From Methyloligella sp050110875 (GTDB taxonomy: Bacteria > Pseudomonadota > Alphaproteobacteria > Rhizobiales > Methyloligellaceae): DNA of 64,000 bases. Location of the stretch: NCBI GenBank assembly GCA_050110875.1, contig CP188828.1, positions 2,666,001-2,730,000 of the forward strand, in the 5' to 3' direction. The position numbers were made by a program, and so were the translations under genes. This document shows positions 1 through 7,829 of the stretch, one piece after another (the stretch's first letter is position 1; the number at the start of each line of letters is the position of its first letter). The notes under the pieces are model-generated. The model searched no databases. It saw only the letters and a list, made by a program, of their open reading frames with translations, and was not told the origin of the DNA.

Positions 1-535
1 GCGGCGCATCCGCATCGCCCCAATTCAGGCGGGCCTCGATGGCTTCGCCGTGCTCGAAGGTCACCTCTGGCGCCAGATTCACGACGACCTTGTAAGGGTC
101 TTCCTCGCCTTTCCGGTCGAGACGACAGGTGACGGTCTGTTCGGAGAGCGCGACCGTGTGATCGGGCTTGGTCATGGCGTCGCGGAGCTCCTTGCGCTTC
201 ACCCTGAGCTTGGACTGGCAGACCGCCTTTCCCCAAGACCAGGTGATGCGGTCGTCCACCATGTCCTCGATATCCGCCTCGCGCCAGGTCTTGACGATAT
301 CGCAGGCGATGGTGCCTTCGGCCGGCACCTCGCCGGCGAGCGCCTTGCAAATCTCGACCTTGCAAGCGCGGCGGGAGGCTTTCTGCGCCTTCTCTTCCGG
401 GGTGAGGACCCGCTTCTTCTTAGGGGCCGCCTTGTCGCTCGTGTCCGCCGCCGTCTCAGCCATGGCCAACGCGGCGGTTCCAAGGCTTCCCGCGAGAAGC
501 AGGGCAGACATCAGATAGGCCGGTGCAGATCGCAA
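1..535 (-). CDS. Secreted hypothetical protein, C-terminus cut by the window edge
   Basis: Not recognised as a named family. The frame runs open to the window edge with no stop, so the C-terminus is missing. The start I prefer is TTG at 535, which has an AGGGA ribosome-binding site nine bases upstream; ATG at 511 is the alternative. The first 30 residues look like a signal peptide (hydrophobic run LMSALLLAGSLGTAALA, then an AMA-type cleavage site). A Lys-rich stretch (PKKKRVLTPEEKAQK) follows, and then at least four cysteines, which would suit disulfides in the periplasm. It faces away from the gene at 728, so the two diverge. Confidence 0.6.
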   Translation of the reverse strand, partial: MRSAPAYLMSALLLAGSLGTAALAMAETAADTSDKAAPKKKRVLTPEEKAQKASRRACKVEICKALAGEVPAEGTIACDIVKTWREADIEDMVDDRITWSWGKAVCQSKLRVKRKELRDAMTKPDHTVALSEQTVTCRLDRKGEEDPYKVVVNLAPEVTFEHGEAIEARLNWGDADAP

Positions 536-727
536 GACAGTCCATCCCTTTCCAGTGAAGCCGTCGCATCAAAAGTATGAGCGGCAAGGAGACCGTCGTC
601 CAGACGGGCGTTGGATGCGACGAAGGGCAAGTGGACCCTGTGTGCGCCCATTGATAATTTGAACACAGTACGGACAAAGCCGATGGGCCGCAGGGACTGG
701 CCCATCGTCTGGGGGAAGGCGGGGACA

Positions 728-1498
728 ATGGACAATCGGGGTATTGCGATGGCGTGGATTCGCGCGTCGCTGCTTTTGTCGTTTGCAATCGCAATTTTGG
801 CGCTGAGCAGCGCGCCCGCGGCTGCGCAATACTACGTTCGCTCGCCGGAGGTGGAGAAGGGAGAGTTGAAGCTCGAGGAGCACGGGGCGATCTTTTCCGG
901 CCCCGGCGAAGAGGAGCGGCGGCGGCACTCCCACGAGGTAGAAGCGCTATACGGCTTCACGGACCGTTTCGAGGGCATCGTCGAAGGGTTCTTCGTCCAA
1001 GATATCGGAGAAGATTTCGAGTTCGACGAGGTCGAGATCGGCGGTCAGTACGAGCTGATCGAGCGCCACGGCGACGGGCTGGGCCTTGCCTTCCGCGGCA
1101 TCTACGAGATCGCGCTTCAGGACGGGGAGCCGGACGAGATCCTGTTCGGCCCGCTAGCGAAATACGTGTCTGGTCCCAACTCGGCGACCATCAATACGTT
1201 TTTCATCGGTCAGTTGGGAAGCGAACGGGAAATCGACAGTCTCAAGATGAAGGTCTATTGGCGATTGAAGCACGAATTCGGGGAGACCTTCGGCCTCGGG
1301 GTCGAAGGCTATAGCGAGGTCGAGGATATCTCCCATGCCGGGGCCTTCGATGACCAGAAGCACAGGGTCGGGCCGGTGGCATATTTCGAGTGCGACGAGC
1401 TGGGACCGGACCTGGAACTGGCAGCCGGCACGCTGTTCGGGGTTTCCGATGCCACCTCAGACGTGACCTTCAAATTCGACGTCGAGCTTGAATTCTAG
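728..1498 (+). CDS. Exported hypothetical protein, outer-membrane-like
   Basis: A protein of about 257 residues with a clear signal peptide (MAWIRASLLLSFAIAILALS, cleavage near APAAAQ). The mature part alternates short polar and hydrophobic stretches and ends in an acidic segment closing with Phe (FDVELEF), as outer-membrane beta-barrels often do. It resembles proteins annotated loosely as transporter-like or copper-resistance-B-like barrels, but I see no diagnostic motif. ATG 728 was chosen because of a GAAGG upstream; ATG 749 is equally plausible and gives a shorter signal peptide. The stop overlaps the leuB stop on the other strand by four bases, so the genes converge with no room for a separate terminator. 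Confidence 0.65.
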   Translation: MDNRGIAMAWIRASLLLSFAIAILALSSAPAAAQYYVRSPEVEKGELKLEEHGAIFSGPGEEERRRHSHEVEALYGFTDRFEGIVEGFFVQDIGEDFEFDEVEIGGQYELIERHGDGLGLAFRGIYEIALQDGEPDEILFGPLAKYVSGPNSATINTFFIGQLGSEREIDSLKMKVYWRLKHEFGETFGLGVEGYSEVEDISHAGAFDDQKHRVGPVAYFECDELGPDLELAAGTLFGVSDATSDVTFKFDVELEF

Positions 1499-2595
1499 GA
1501 CTTGAGCGCGGCGAGGATCGCATCGCCCATCTGGGCGGTGCCGACCTGGTGTCCGCCTTCCTGCATGATATCGGCGGTGCGGTAGCCCTGGTCGAGCACT
1601 TTCGCGATGGCTGCCTCGATGCGGTCCGCGAGCGGGCCGAGATCGAAGGAATAGCGCAGGCACATGGCAAAGCTCGCGATGGTGGCGATGGGGTTCGCCA
1701 CGTCGCGGCCGGCGATATCCGGAGCGGAGCCGTGCACGGGCTCGTAGAGCGCCTTGCGGCGGCCGTTCTCGTCCTCCGCACCCAGGGAGGCGGAGGGGAG
1801 CATGCCCAGGGAGCCGGTCGCCATGGAGGCCTCGTCGGACAGCACGTCGCCGAACAGATTGTCGGTGACGATGACGTCGAACTGCTTCGGATAACGGATC
1901 AGCTGCATGGCGCAGTTGTCGGCCAGGATGTGCTGGAGCTGGACGTCAGCGAACTCGTCCTTGTGGATGCGGGTCACCACCTCGTGCCACAAAACGCCGG
2001 TCTTCATGACGTTGCGCTTCTCGGCGGAGTGGACGAGGTTGCCGCGCTTCTTCGCCAGCTCGAAGGCGACGCGGGCGATGCGCTCGATCTCGTAGGTCTC
2101 GTAGACCTGGGTGTCGACGGCACGCTTCTGTCCGTCTCCAAGATCGGTGATTTCCTTGGGCTCGCCGAAATAGACGCCGCCGGTCAGCTCGCGCACGATC
2201 ATGATGTCGAGCCCGTCCACCAGCCCGCGCTTGAGCGATGAGGCATCGGCGAGCGCGGGATAGCAGATGGCGGGCCGAAGGTTGGCGAAGAGCTCCAGAT
2301 CCTTGCGCAGGCGCAGGAGGCCGGCCTCGGGGCGCTTCTCGTAAGGCACGCCATCCCATTTGGGGCCGCCCACGGCGCCCAGCATCACCGCATCGGCGGC
2401 GAGGGCCTTTTCCATGGTCGCGTCGGAGACCGCTTCGCCATGCTCGTCATAGGCTGCGCCGCCGACGAGATCCGAAGCTGTCTCGATCTCGGCCTCGCCG
2501 GTCTCGTTCACCCATTGGATCAGGCGCTCGACCTGGGCCATTACCTCGGGACCGATCCCGTCGCCGGGAAGCAACAAAAGTTCAAACGAAGCCAT
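1495..2595 (-). CDS. leuB: 3-isopropylmalate dehydrogenase
   Basis: Third enzyme of leucine synthesis: NAD-dependent oxidative decarboxylation of 3-isopropylmalate in the cytoplasm. At 366 residues it has the normal length. Visible signatures are the N-terminal LLLPGDGIGPEVM, the substrate-binding RKDLELFANLRPAI, the metal and substrate loop TDNLFGDVLSDEASM followed by TGSLGMLPSASLG, and the C-terminal nucleotide-site block EPVHGSAPDIAGRDVANP. It lies on the same strand as leuD and leuC but about 700 bases downstream of leuD, with an unrelated gene on the opposite strand in between. It therefore probably has its own promoter in the 94-base divergent gap up to 2689. Confidence 0.97.
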   Translation of the reverse strand: MASFELLLLPGDGIGPEVMAQVERLIQWVNETGEAEIETASDLVGGAAYDEHGEAVSDATMEKALAADAVMLGAVGGPKWDGVPYEKRPEAGLLRLRKDLELFANLRPAICYPALADASSLKRGLVDGLDIMIVRELTGGVYFGEPKEITDLGDGQKRAVDTQVYETYEIERIARVAFELAKKRGNLVHSAEKRNVMKTGVLWHEVVTRIHKDEFADVQLQHILADNCAMQLIRYPKQFDVIVTDNLFGDVLSDEASMATGSLGMLPSASLGAEDENGRRKALYEPVHGSAPDIAGRDVANPIATIASFAMCLRYSFDLGPLADRIEAAIAKVLDQGYRTADIMQEGGHQVGTAQMGDAILAALKS

Positions 2596-2689
2596 GGAAT
2601 CTGACGTCTTTCACGTTAAGGAGAGTAGGAAGGCGGCTATCAGTCTGCCGCGAAACGAATGTCGTGGCTTTGGGTAATAGGAGAGCGGA

Positions 2690-3109
2690 ATGCTGACAAG
2701 GGTGCTGTTTGCGCTTGTGGTGGTCTTCGGCACGGTCCCGGGGGCTATGGCGGCGGAGCCTGAGGTCGTCGCGCTAGGTTTGACCGATCACGCCACGTCC
2801 GAGGCGGAGGTGAGCAAGGGCGATGCACTCGCCACGCCAGGTATCGACACGGGCGGTGTGGCCTATGTGCTCGTCGACGGTCTGGAAGACGGCGACGCGG
2901 TCACCGTGCGGCTGATGAACGAAGGCAATTCTCTCATGCACAATGTGGCGACGGCCGAGGGCGGCAAGGCGCGTGTGTTCCTGCAGGCCGGCAAGACGGG
3001 CGTGCCGGCGGGCGGCTGGCCGGAGGGCGGCTATTCGGCCAAGGTCGAGGTAGTCCGGAGCGGCGAGACGGTGCTGGAGCAGAGCTCCGAGGCGATGACC
3101 TTCGACTAG
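2690..3109 (+). CDS. Small periplasmic hypothetical protein
   Basis: 139 residues with a signal peptide (MLTRVLFALVVVFGTVPGAMA, cleavage before AEPE). The rest is a compact soluble domain rich in Val, Gly and acidic residues, without cysteines or recognisable motifs; I do not know its function. The start is supported by AGGAG six bases before ATG. It is transcribed away from leuB from a shared 94-base gap. The downstream gap to leuD contains a dispersed palindromic repeat. Confidence 0.7.
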   Translation: MLTRVLFALVVVFGTVPGAMAAEPEVVALGLTDHATSEAEVSKGDALATPGIDTGGVAYVLVDGLEDGDAVTVRLMNEGNSLMHNVATAEGGKARVFLQAGKTGVPAGGWPEGGYSAKVEVVRSGETVLEQSSEAMTFD

Positions 3110-3130
3110 GATCTAGAGCGCCGGCCTGCC

Positions 3131-3260
3131 CCCCTTCGAGACGGGTTTTCGGCCCCCTCAGGGTGAGGTGAGACGCTGTGCTCCCGCATTGTTGGCAAGA
3201 CCCGCTGACCTATCTCCTCATGGTGAGGGCGCGCGTGGTGCGCGTCTCGAACCATGCAGC
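3131..3260. repeat. Dispersed palindromic repeat, family A, copy 1
   Basis: Outer ends CCTTCGAGACG and CGTCTCGAACCAT form an inverted repeat. Inside are paired modules CCTCAGGGTGAGG and CCTCATGGTGAGGGCG. The same layout recurs at 7696-7806, 29213-29330 and, as a half copy, at 28209-28257. It fills the gap between the 139-residue protein gene and leuD. No coding capacity is apparent. Confidence 0.8.
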
Positions 3261-3302
3261 CCGAGGACGTGCGTTGCACCGACGACCTAAGGAAGCCGCA
3301 AA

Positions 3303-3908
3303 CTAAATCCAGGGCCGCGCGGCGGCGTTTTCGGCCTCGAAGCGCTCGATATGCTCGCTCTTCTCGAAGGTGAGGGCGATATCGTCCAGGCCTTCCAGCA
3401 GGCAGCGTTTGCGGAACGGATCGATGTCGAAATCGATCACGCCGCCATCGGGGCCTTTGATCTCCTGGTTCTCCAGATCCACCGTGATGGTGGCGTTGGC
3501 GCCCCGGGAGGCGTCGTCCAGCAGCTTGTCGACCTCGGCCTGGGGCAGGACGATCGGCAGAATGCCGTTCTTGAAGCAGTTGTTGTAGAAGATGTCGGCG
3601 AAGCTGGGCGCGATGATGCAGCGGAAGCCGAAATCGAGCAGCGCCCAGGGGGCGTGCTCGCGGGACGAGCCGCAGCCGAAATTGTCGCCGGCGATTAGGA
3701 TCTTGGCCTGATCGTAAGGCGCGTTGTGCAGGACGAAATCCTCGACCTTGTTGCCCTTCTCGTCATAGCGCAGTTCGGCGAAGAGGCCTTCCTTCAGGCC
3801 GGTGCGCTTGATGGTCTTCAGGTACTGCTTGGGGATGATCATATCGGTGTCGATATTGATCATCGGCAGTGGTGCGGCGACGCTGGTCAGGGTGGTGAAT
3901 TTTTCCAT
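3303..3908 (-). CDS. leuD: 3-isopropylmalate dehydratase small subunit
   Basis: Small (swivel-domain) subunit that pairs with LeuC to isomerise 2-isopropylmalate to 3-isopropylmalate. I start it at ATG 3908 (MEKFTTLTSV), giving 201 residues as is usual; an upstream in-frame ATG at 3965 would add 19 unlikely basic residues. Visible motifs are the N-terminal INIDTDMIIPKQYLK, the signature NFGCGSSREHAPWAL and the following FGFRCIIAPSFADIFYNNC. Its partner leuC lies 2.2 kb upstream on the same strand, separated by two metalloprotease-like genes and a methyltransferase, so the two subunits are not in one compact operon. Confidence 0.96.
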   Translation of the reverse strand: MEKFTTLTSVAAPLPMINIDTDMIIPKQYLKTIKRTGLKEGLFAELRYDEKGNKVEDFVLHNAPYDQAKILIAGDNFGCGSSREHAPWALLDFGFRCIIAPSFADIFYNNCFKNGILPIVLPQAEVDKLLDDASRGANATITVDLENQEIKGPDGGVIDFDIDPFRKRCLLEGLDDIALTFEKSEHIERFEAENAAARPWI

Positions 3909-4038
3909 CGGTCTTGATCTTCTGGTGGCGCGAAGGCGTATCCGTTTCCCGCCTATATAGGCCATCGGCGGGCCGATCTCTACCCGGCGGAATCGCGTCT
4001 CGATGTCCTAACGGTCTGAGATCCGGCGGATTGTTTCC

Positions 4039-4626
4039 CTAGCGGCTGGCCTGGCGCTTCTTGCCGAGCGCATCCGCATAGCATTGGCGCATCTGCTTGC
4101 AGCGCTTGGTGCCGGGCGGGTGGACGCCGTCGCCCTTCAGCTTGGAGATGAAGGTGCAGATATCGTTCATGCCGCGCTCGTCGAGCCAGCCGCGTTTCAC
4201 GCCGTGGCGGATGGAGTAGCAGTCCGCCTTGGTCTCGCTGGCGCCGATGAACTGGTGGCCGCATTCGTGATAGTAGACGTAGAATTTCACCTGCGTCGAA
4301 AGGCCGTTCAGGCGGTCCGGGTTGAGGATCACGTAGCCGGGAAAGGCGCCGCCCCAGCTGTCGAGATCGGCATTCATGACCGTCGGCCGGGTGCCGCAGG
4401 AGACCGGATGGCCGTCGAGCTTGAGCTGGCCGTGCGCGACCTTCTGGGCCTTCGGTCCGGCGATCTCCATATATTCTTCGAGGGTCGGGTTCCGCGTGGA
4501 GGGTCCCATCATGCTGGGAGGCTCCAGCCCCGCAGGCTGCTGGGTTTCGCTGACGCCCATGCTGCAGGCGGCGACCAACAGGCCGCTCGCGACCGCGCCG
4601 AGAACTATGAGAAGCCACCGGTTCAT
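4039..4626 (-). CDS. Lipoprotein with a zincin-type HExxH motif
   Basis: 195 residues. The N-terminus (MNRWLLIVLGAVASGLLVAAC) is a lipoprotein signal peptide with a VAAC lipobox, so the protein is probably anchored to a membrane on the periplasmic side. The centre carries YYHECGHQF, an HExxH zinc-protease motif, followed by a downstream acidic residue in ETKAD that could be the third zinc ligand. Six or more cysteines follow (CGT, HEC, DCYS, ICTF, RCKQ, QCYA), suggesting disulfides. I infer a small secreted metallopeptidase; the substrate is unknown. The neighbour at 4727 is a second small zincin, although the two folds differ. Confidence 0.72.
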   Translation of the reverse strand: MNRWLLIVLGAVASGLLVAACSMGVSETQQPAGLEPPSMMGPSTRNPTLEEYMEIAGPKAQKVAHGQLKLDGHPVSCGTRPTVMNADLDSWGGAFPGYVILNPDRLNGLSTQVKFYVYYHECGHQFIGASETKADCYSIRHGVKRGWLDERGMNDICTFISKLKGDGVHPPGTKRCKQMRQCYADALGKKRQASR

Positions 4627-4726
4627 ATTCTATTCACCATAGCGGCGAGTTGGTGCGGGAGGCAATTGGCACACAAGCAACAGTGGCCGTGTTTTTTGCG
4701 TCCCTCGCAGCACCGCCCGATCCCCC

Positions 4727-5125
4727 TTAGCTGCGCTCGATCTCTTCCATATCCTCGTCAGATAAGCCGAAATGATGACCGATTTCGTGAATCAGCACAT
4801 GGGCGATGACGTCTTCCAGGGGATCGCCCTCGTGTCTTTGGAAGCGCAGGATCGGGCTGCGATAGAGAAATACCATGTCCGGCCCGCCGGGGATGTCGAA
4901 ATTGCTTTTCCGGGCGAGGTCGACGCCGTGATAGAGGCCGAGCAGCTCGTAAGGGGAATTCAGCCCCATGGCGAGGAGCGTGTCCCGGTCGGGGAATTCC
5001 TCGATGCGGATGGCGAGGTCGCCGCAGCGGTCGGTGAACGCCTTGGGCAGGCCTTCGTAGACCTGCCAGGCGACCTTCTCGAAGGCCTCGAGTGACGGGC
5101 CGTGCTCGGGGTGGTGCTGGGTCAT
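4727..5125 (-). CDS. Minimal zincin metallopeptidase (DUF1025/Zincin_1-like)
   Basis: 132 residues, without a signal peptide, so probably cytoplasmic. The C-terminal third carries HEIGHHFGLSDEDM, matching the extended HExxHxxxxxD/E motif of the small 'possibl zinc metallopeptidase' family known as DUF1025 or PF06262. The length and the acidic C-terminus fit that family. Conserved stretches before it (FPDRDTLLAMG, YELLGLYHGVDL, MVFLYRSPILRF) also fit. Members are widespread in actinobacteria and alphaproteobacteria, with the physiological substrate unknown. It lies about 100 bases upstream of the lipoprotein zincin gene on the same strand, so the two could be co-transcribed. Confidence 0.85.
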   Translation of the reverse strand: MTQHHPEHGPSLEAFEKVAWQVYEGLPKAFTDRCGDLAIRIEEFPDRDTLLAMGLNSPYELLGLYHGVDLARKSNFDIPGGPDMVFLYRSPILRFQRHEGDPLEDVIAHVLIHEIGHHFGLSDEDMEEIERS

Positions 5126-5136
5126 CCTAGCTCCTT

Positions 5137-5250
5137 ACCTCTCCCCGGCGGGGAGAGGTCGGCGCTGCAAGCTCCGGGTGAGGGGGATAAGGATTCGGTG
5201 AGTTTGGCACCCCCGCACCCCAGCCCTCTCCCCGAGGTGAGAGGGAGCCG
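5137..5250. repeat. Dispersed palindromic repeat, family B, double copy
   Basis: Contains CCTCTCCCCGGCGGGGAGAGG, a near-perfect hairpin, then CTCCGGGTGAGGGGG and a second module CCCTCTCCCCGAGGTGAGAGG. The same elements recur at 6066-6092, 9915-10018 (inside rimM), 26993-27096, 58696-58720 and 62217-62243. It sits between the zincin gene and the methyltransferase gene. Confidence 0.85.
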
Positions 5251-5271
5251 TTCCGAATCTGCCGAGACGCA

Positions 5272-6039
5272 TCATGTCGTTCCGCTTGGCTTCTTGGCGA
5301 TGAGAATCGCTTCGCGTAAGGAGAAGGAGAGGCCGTCCGCCGTCTCGCGCGGCTTCAGCAAGGTTTTCAGCGGTTCCTCCTCCAGCATGACGCGCAGGCG
5401 CTCGATCGTCTGCGGCTTGCAGCGCATGCGCTCCACCCAGGGGTCGAAGGGGATCTCTTGGTCCATCACCTCGGCGCTTTCCACCTCGAGGCCGGCCGCA
5501 TCGACGAGATCGGTCCATTCTTGAAGCGAGAGCGCCCGGCCGTGGCTCGGGTCGCGCAGCTTCTCGAAGGCGTTGTAGTGGAAGGCGGTGTCTTGGTCGG
5601 TGGGCGATATATTGTCGACCAGGGCGAAGATGCCGCCGGGGATCAGCACGCGGGCGGCTTCCCGCACGAAGGCCTCAGGGTTCGGAAAGTGATGGGCCGC
5701 CAGCCGGCAGGTCACCAGGTGATAGCTGGTGCTGGGGAAGGGCAGATCGTCGGCCGGCGCAATGGCCGTGACGACATTGTTCAGCCCGCGCTCCTTGGCC
5801 AGGCGTTTGGCCTCCCGCAGCATCTCGGGCGTGATGTCGCTGGCGGTGGCCTTGGCGATCAGCGGGGCAAAGAGCAGTGCCGTGTGGCCCGCGCCGGTGG
5901 CGATGTCGAGATGACGCCAGTGGCTCTCGGGCTGGATCAGATTGGCGAGCTTGGCCAAAGACGGTCCCGCAGCATGCACTGGGGATGCGGCATAATCCGC
6001 CGCCGATTCACCGAATTTCTGCTGAACGAGGGAGGTCAT
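5272..6039 (-). CDS. Class I SAM-dependent methyltransferase (UbiE/Methyltransf_11 type)
   Basis: 255 residues. The SAM-binding motif I is LDIATGAGHTALLFAP, followed by motif II around ATASDITPEML and the post-motif APADDLPFPSTSYHLVTC. The motif RLAAHHFPNPEAFVREAARVLIPGG matches ubiquinone/menaquinone-type C-methyltransferases and their many relatives. The substrate cannot be deduced. It lies between repeat B copies, downstream of leuC on the same strand, with a gap of about 100 bases. Confidence 0.85.
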   Translation of the reverse strand: MTSLVQQKFGESAADYAASPVHAAGPSLAKLANLIQPESHWRHLDIATGAGHTALLFAPLIAKATASDITPEMLREAKRLAKERGLNNVVTAIAPADDLPFPSTSYHLVTCRLAAHHFPNPEAFVREAARVLIPGGIFALVDNISPTDQDTAFHYNAFEKLRDPSHGRALSLQEWTDLVDAAGLEVESAEVMDQEIPFDPWVERMRCKPQTIERLRVMLEEEPLKTLLKPRETADGLSFSLREAILIAKKPSGTT

Positions 6040-6065
6040 GCAGTCAGCCCCTTGCTTCGCCGTTT

Positions 6066-6092
6066 CACCTCTCCCCGCCGGGGAGAGGGAGC
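6066..6092. repeat. Dispersed palindromic repeat, family B, single hairpin
   Basis: CCTCTCCCCGCCGGGGAGAGG forms a hairpin with a stem of about ten base pairs. It lies in the short gap between leuC and the methyltransferase gene. It is the same sequence as the other family B modules in the window. Confidence 0.8.
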
Positions 6093-6139
6093 GCGCCCAG
6101 TGCTGAAGCCGATCCTGAGCACGGGTCGCGAACCTCGTC

Positions 6140-7570
6140 TCAGTGCGGCCGGCGGATGTCGACGAAATGGCCGGCGATGGCGGCGGCGGCGGCCATTTGC
6201 GGCGAGACCAGATGGGTCCGGCCCAGACGGCCCTGACGGCCCTCGAAATTGCGGTTCGAGGTCGAGGCGCAGCGCTCGCCCGGCGACAGCTTGTCGGGGT
6301 TCATGGCCAGGCACATGGAGCAGCCCGGCTCGCGCCATTCAAAGCCCGCGGCCTTGAAGATCTTGTCCAGCCCTTCGGCCTCGGCCTGAGCCTTCACCAG
6401 GCCGGAGCCCGGCACGATCATGGCGTTCAGGTTCTCGTTGACATGCTGGCCTTCAACGACCTTGGCCACGGCGCGCAGATCCTCGATCCGCCCGTTGGTG
6501 CAGGAGCCGATGAAGATGCGGTCCAGCTTCAGGTCGGTGACCTTCTCGCCGCCCTTCAGGCCCATATACTCCAGGGAGCGGATGGCGGCCTTGCGCTTGA
6601 TGTCGTCCTCGATCTCGTTCGGGTTGGGCACATGGCCGGCCACGGATACGACCTGCTCGGGGCTGGTGCCCCAGGTGACCAGCGGCGGCAGGTTCTCCGC
6701 ATGCAGCACGATCTCGCGATCGAATTCCGCGTCCTCGTCGGAGAACAGCTTCTCCCACTCGGCCATGGCCAGCTCGAAGTTGCCGGCTTTCGGCGCGCGG
6801 GGGCGGCCCTTGATATAGTCGAAAGTGCGGCTGTCCGGCGCGATCAGGCCGGCGCGGGCGCCGCCCTCGATGGACATGTTGCAGATGGTCATCCGGCCTT
6901 CCATGGAGAGGCTCTGGATGGCCTCGCCGGCATATTCGATGACATGGCCGGTGCCACCGGCGGTGCCGATCTCGCCGATGATGGCCAGGATGATGTCCTT
7001 GGCGGTCACGCCTTCGGGCAGCGTGCCGTCGACGCGGACCTTCATGTTCTTGGCCTTCTTCTGGATCAGCGTCTGGGTGGCGAGCACGTGCTCTACCTCC
7101 GAGGTGCCGATGCCGTGGGCCAGGGCGCCGAACGCGCCGTGGGTCGAGGTGTGGCTATCGCCGCAGACGATGGTGGTGCCGGGCAGGGTGAAGCCCTGCT
7201 CGGGGCCGACCACGTGGACGATGCCCTGGCGCTGGTCGCGCTCGTGATAATATTCGATGCCGAACTCGGCGGCGTTCTTGGCCAGGGCCGCCACCTGGGT
7301 GGCGCTTTCCGGATCGTCGATGCCGTGGCTGCGGTCGGTGGTCGGCACGTTATGGTCGACGACGGCCAGAGTCCGCTCTGGGCTATGCACCTTGCGGCCG
7401 GCCATGCGCAGGCCTTCGAAGGCCTGGGGGCTCGTCACCTCATGCACCAGATGCCGGTCGATATAGAGCAGGCAGGTGCCGTCCTCCGCCTCATGAACGA
7501 GATGGGCGTCCCAGATCTTGTCGTACAGGCTGCGTGGGCGGTTGCTGATGTGGTGCGGCTGTTCGGGCAT
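6140..7570 (-). CDS. leuC: 3-isopropylmalate dehydratase large subunit
   Basis: Large [4Fe-4S] subunit of isopropylmalate isomerase; works with LeuD. At 476 residues it has normal length. The cluster ligands are visible: the Cys in FIGSCTNGRIEDL and the pair in EPGCSMCLAMNP. The active-site block GDSHTSTHGAFGALAHGIGT is intact, and the C-terminus ends in the expected SNRNFEGRQG and AAAAIAGHFVDIR. The start MPEQPHH is the furthest upstream ATG; the conserved core begins at RSLYDKIWDAHLV. Upstream is an intergenic region of about 260 bases with a family A repeat. Confidence 0.97.
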   Translation of the reverse strand: MPEQPHHISNRPRSLYDKIWDAHLVHEAEDGTCLLYIDRHLVHEVTSPQAFEGLRMAGRKVHSPERTLAVVDHNVPTTDRSHGIDDPESATQVAALAKNAAEFGIEYYHERDQRQGIVHVVGPEQGFTLPGTTIVCGDSHTSTHGAFGALAHGIGTSEVEHVLATQTLIQKKAKNMKVRVDGTLPEGVTAKDIILAIIGEIGTAGGTGHVIEYAGEAIQSLSMEGRMTICNMSIEGGARAGLIAPDSRTFDYIKGRPRAPKAGNFELAMAEWEKLFSDEDAEFDREIVLHAENLPPLVTWGTSPEQVVSVAGHVPNPNEIEDDIKRKAAIRSLEYMGLKGGEKVTDLKLDRIFIGSCTNGRIEDLRAVAKVVEGQHVNENLNAMIVPGSGLVKAQAEAEGLDKIFKAAGFEWREPGCSMCLAMNPDKLSPGERCASTSNRNFEGRQGRLGRTHLVSPQMAAAAAIAGHFVDIRRPH

Positions 7571-7695
7571 GGCTATTGATTTGCAATGGTTCTAAAGTTT
7601 TTCAAGGCGACAGATAGCGTCTCCCGCGGCGGTTTACAATTCCGCTGCGTCGCCGCAAGCGCCCATGCCGAAGAAAGCCGACCCGCTCGGGCCTC

Positions 7696-7806
7696 CCCCC
7701 TTCGAGACACGCGCTTCGCGCGCCCTCAGGGTGAGGAGAAATTCTTCGAAGAATGTCTCCTCATGGTGAGGGCGCTCCATAGGAGCGCGTCTCGAACCAT
7801 GAGGCC
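7696..7806. repeat. Dispersed palindromic repeat, family A, copy 2
   Basis: The best-preserved copy. The outer arms CCTTCGAGACACGCGC and GCGCGTCTCGAACCATGAGG enclose CCTCAGGGTGAGG and CTCCTCATGGTGAGGGCG. At its centre lies ATTCTTCGAAGAAT, a perfect 14-base palindrome at 7741-7754. It occupies most of the gap between leuC and the end of rplS. I see no gene in 7571-7829. Confidence 0.85.
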
Positions 7807-7829
7807 AAAGTGGAGCTAGGCGGAAAGCC

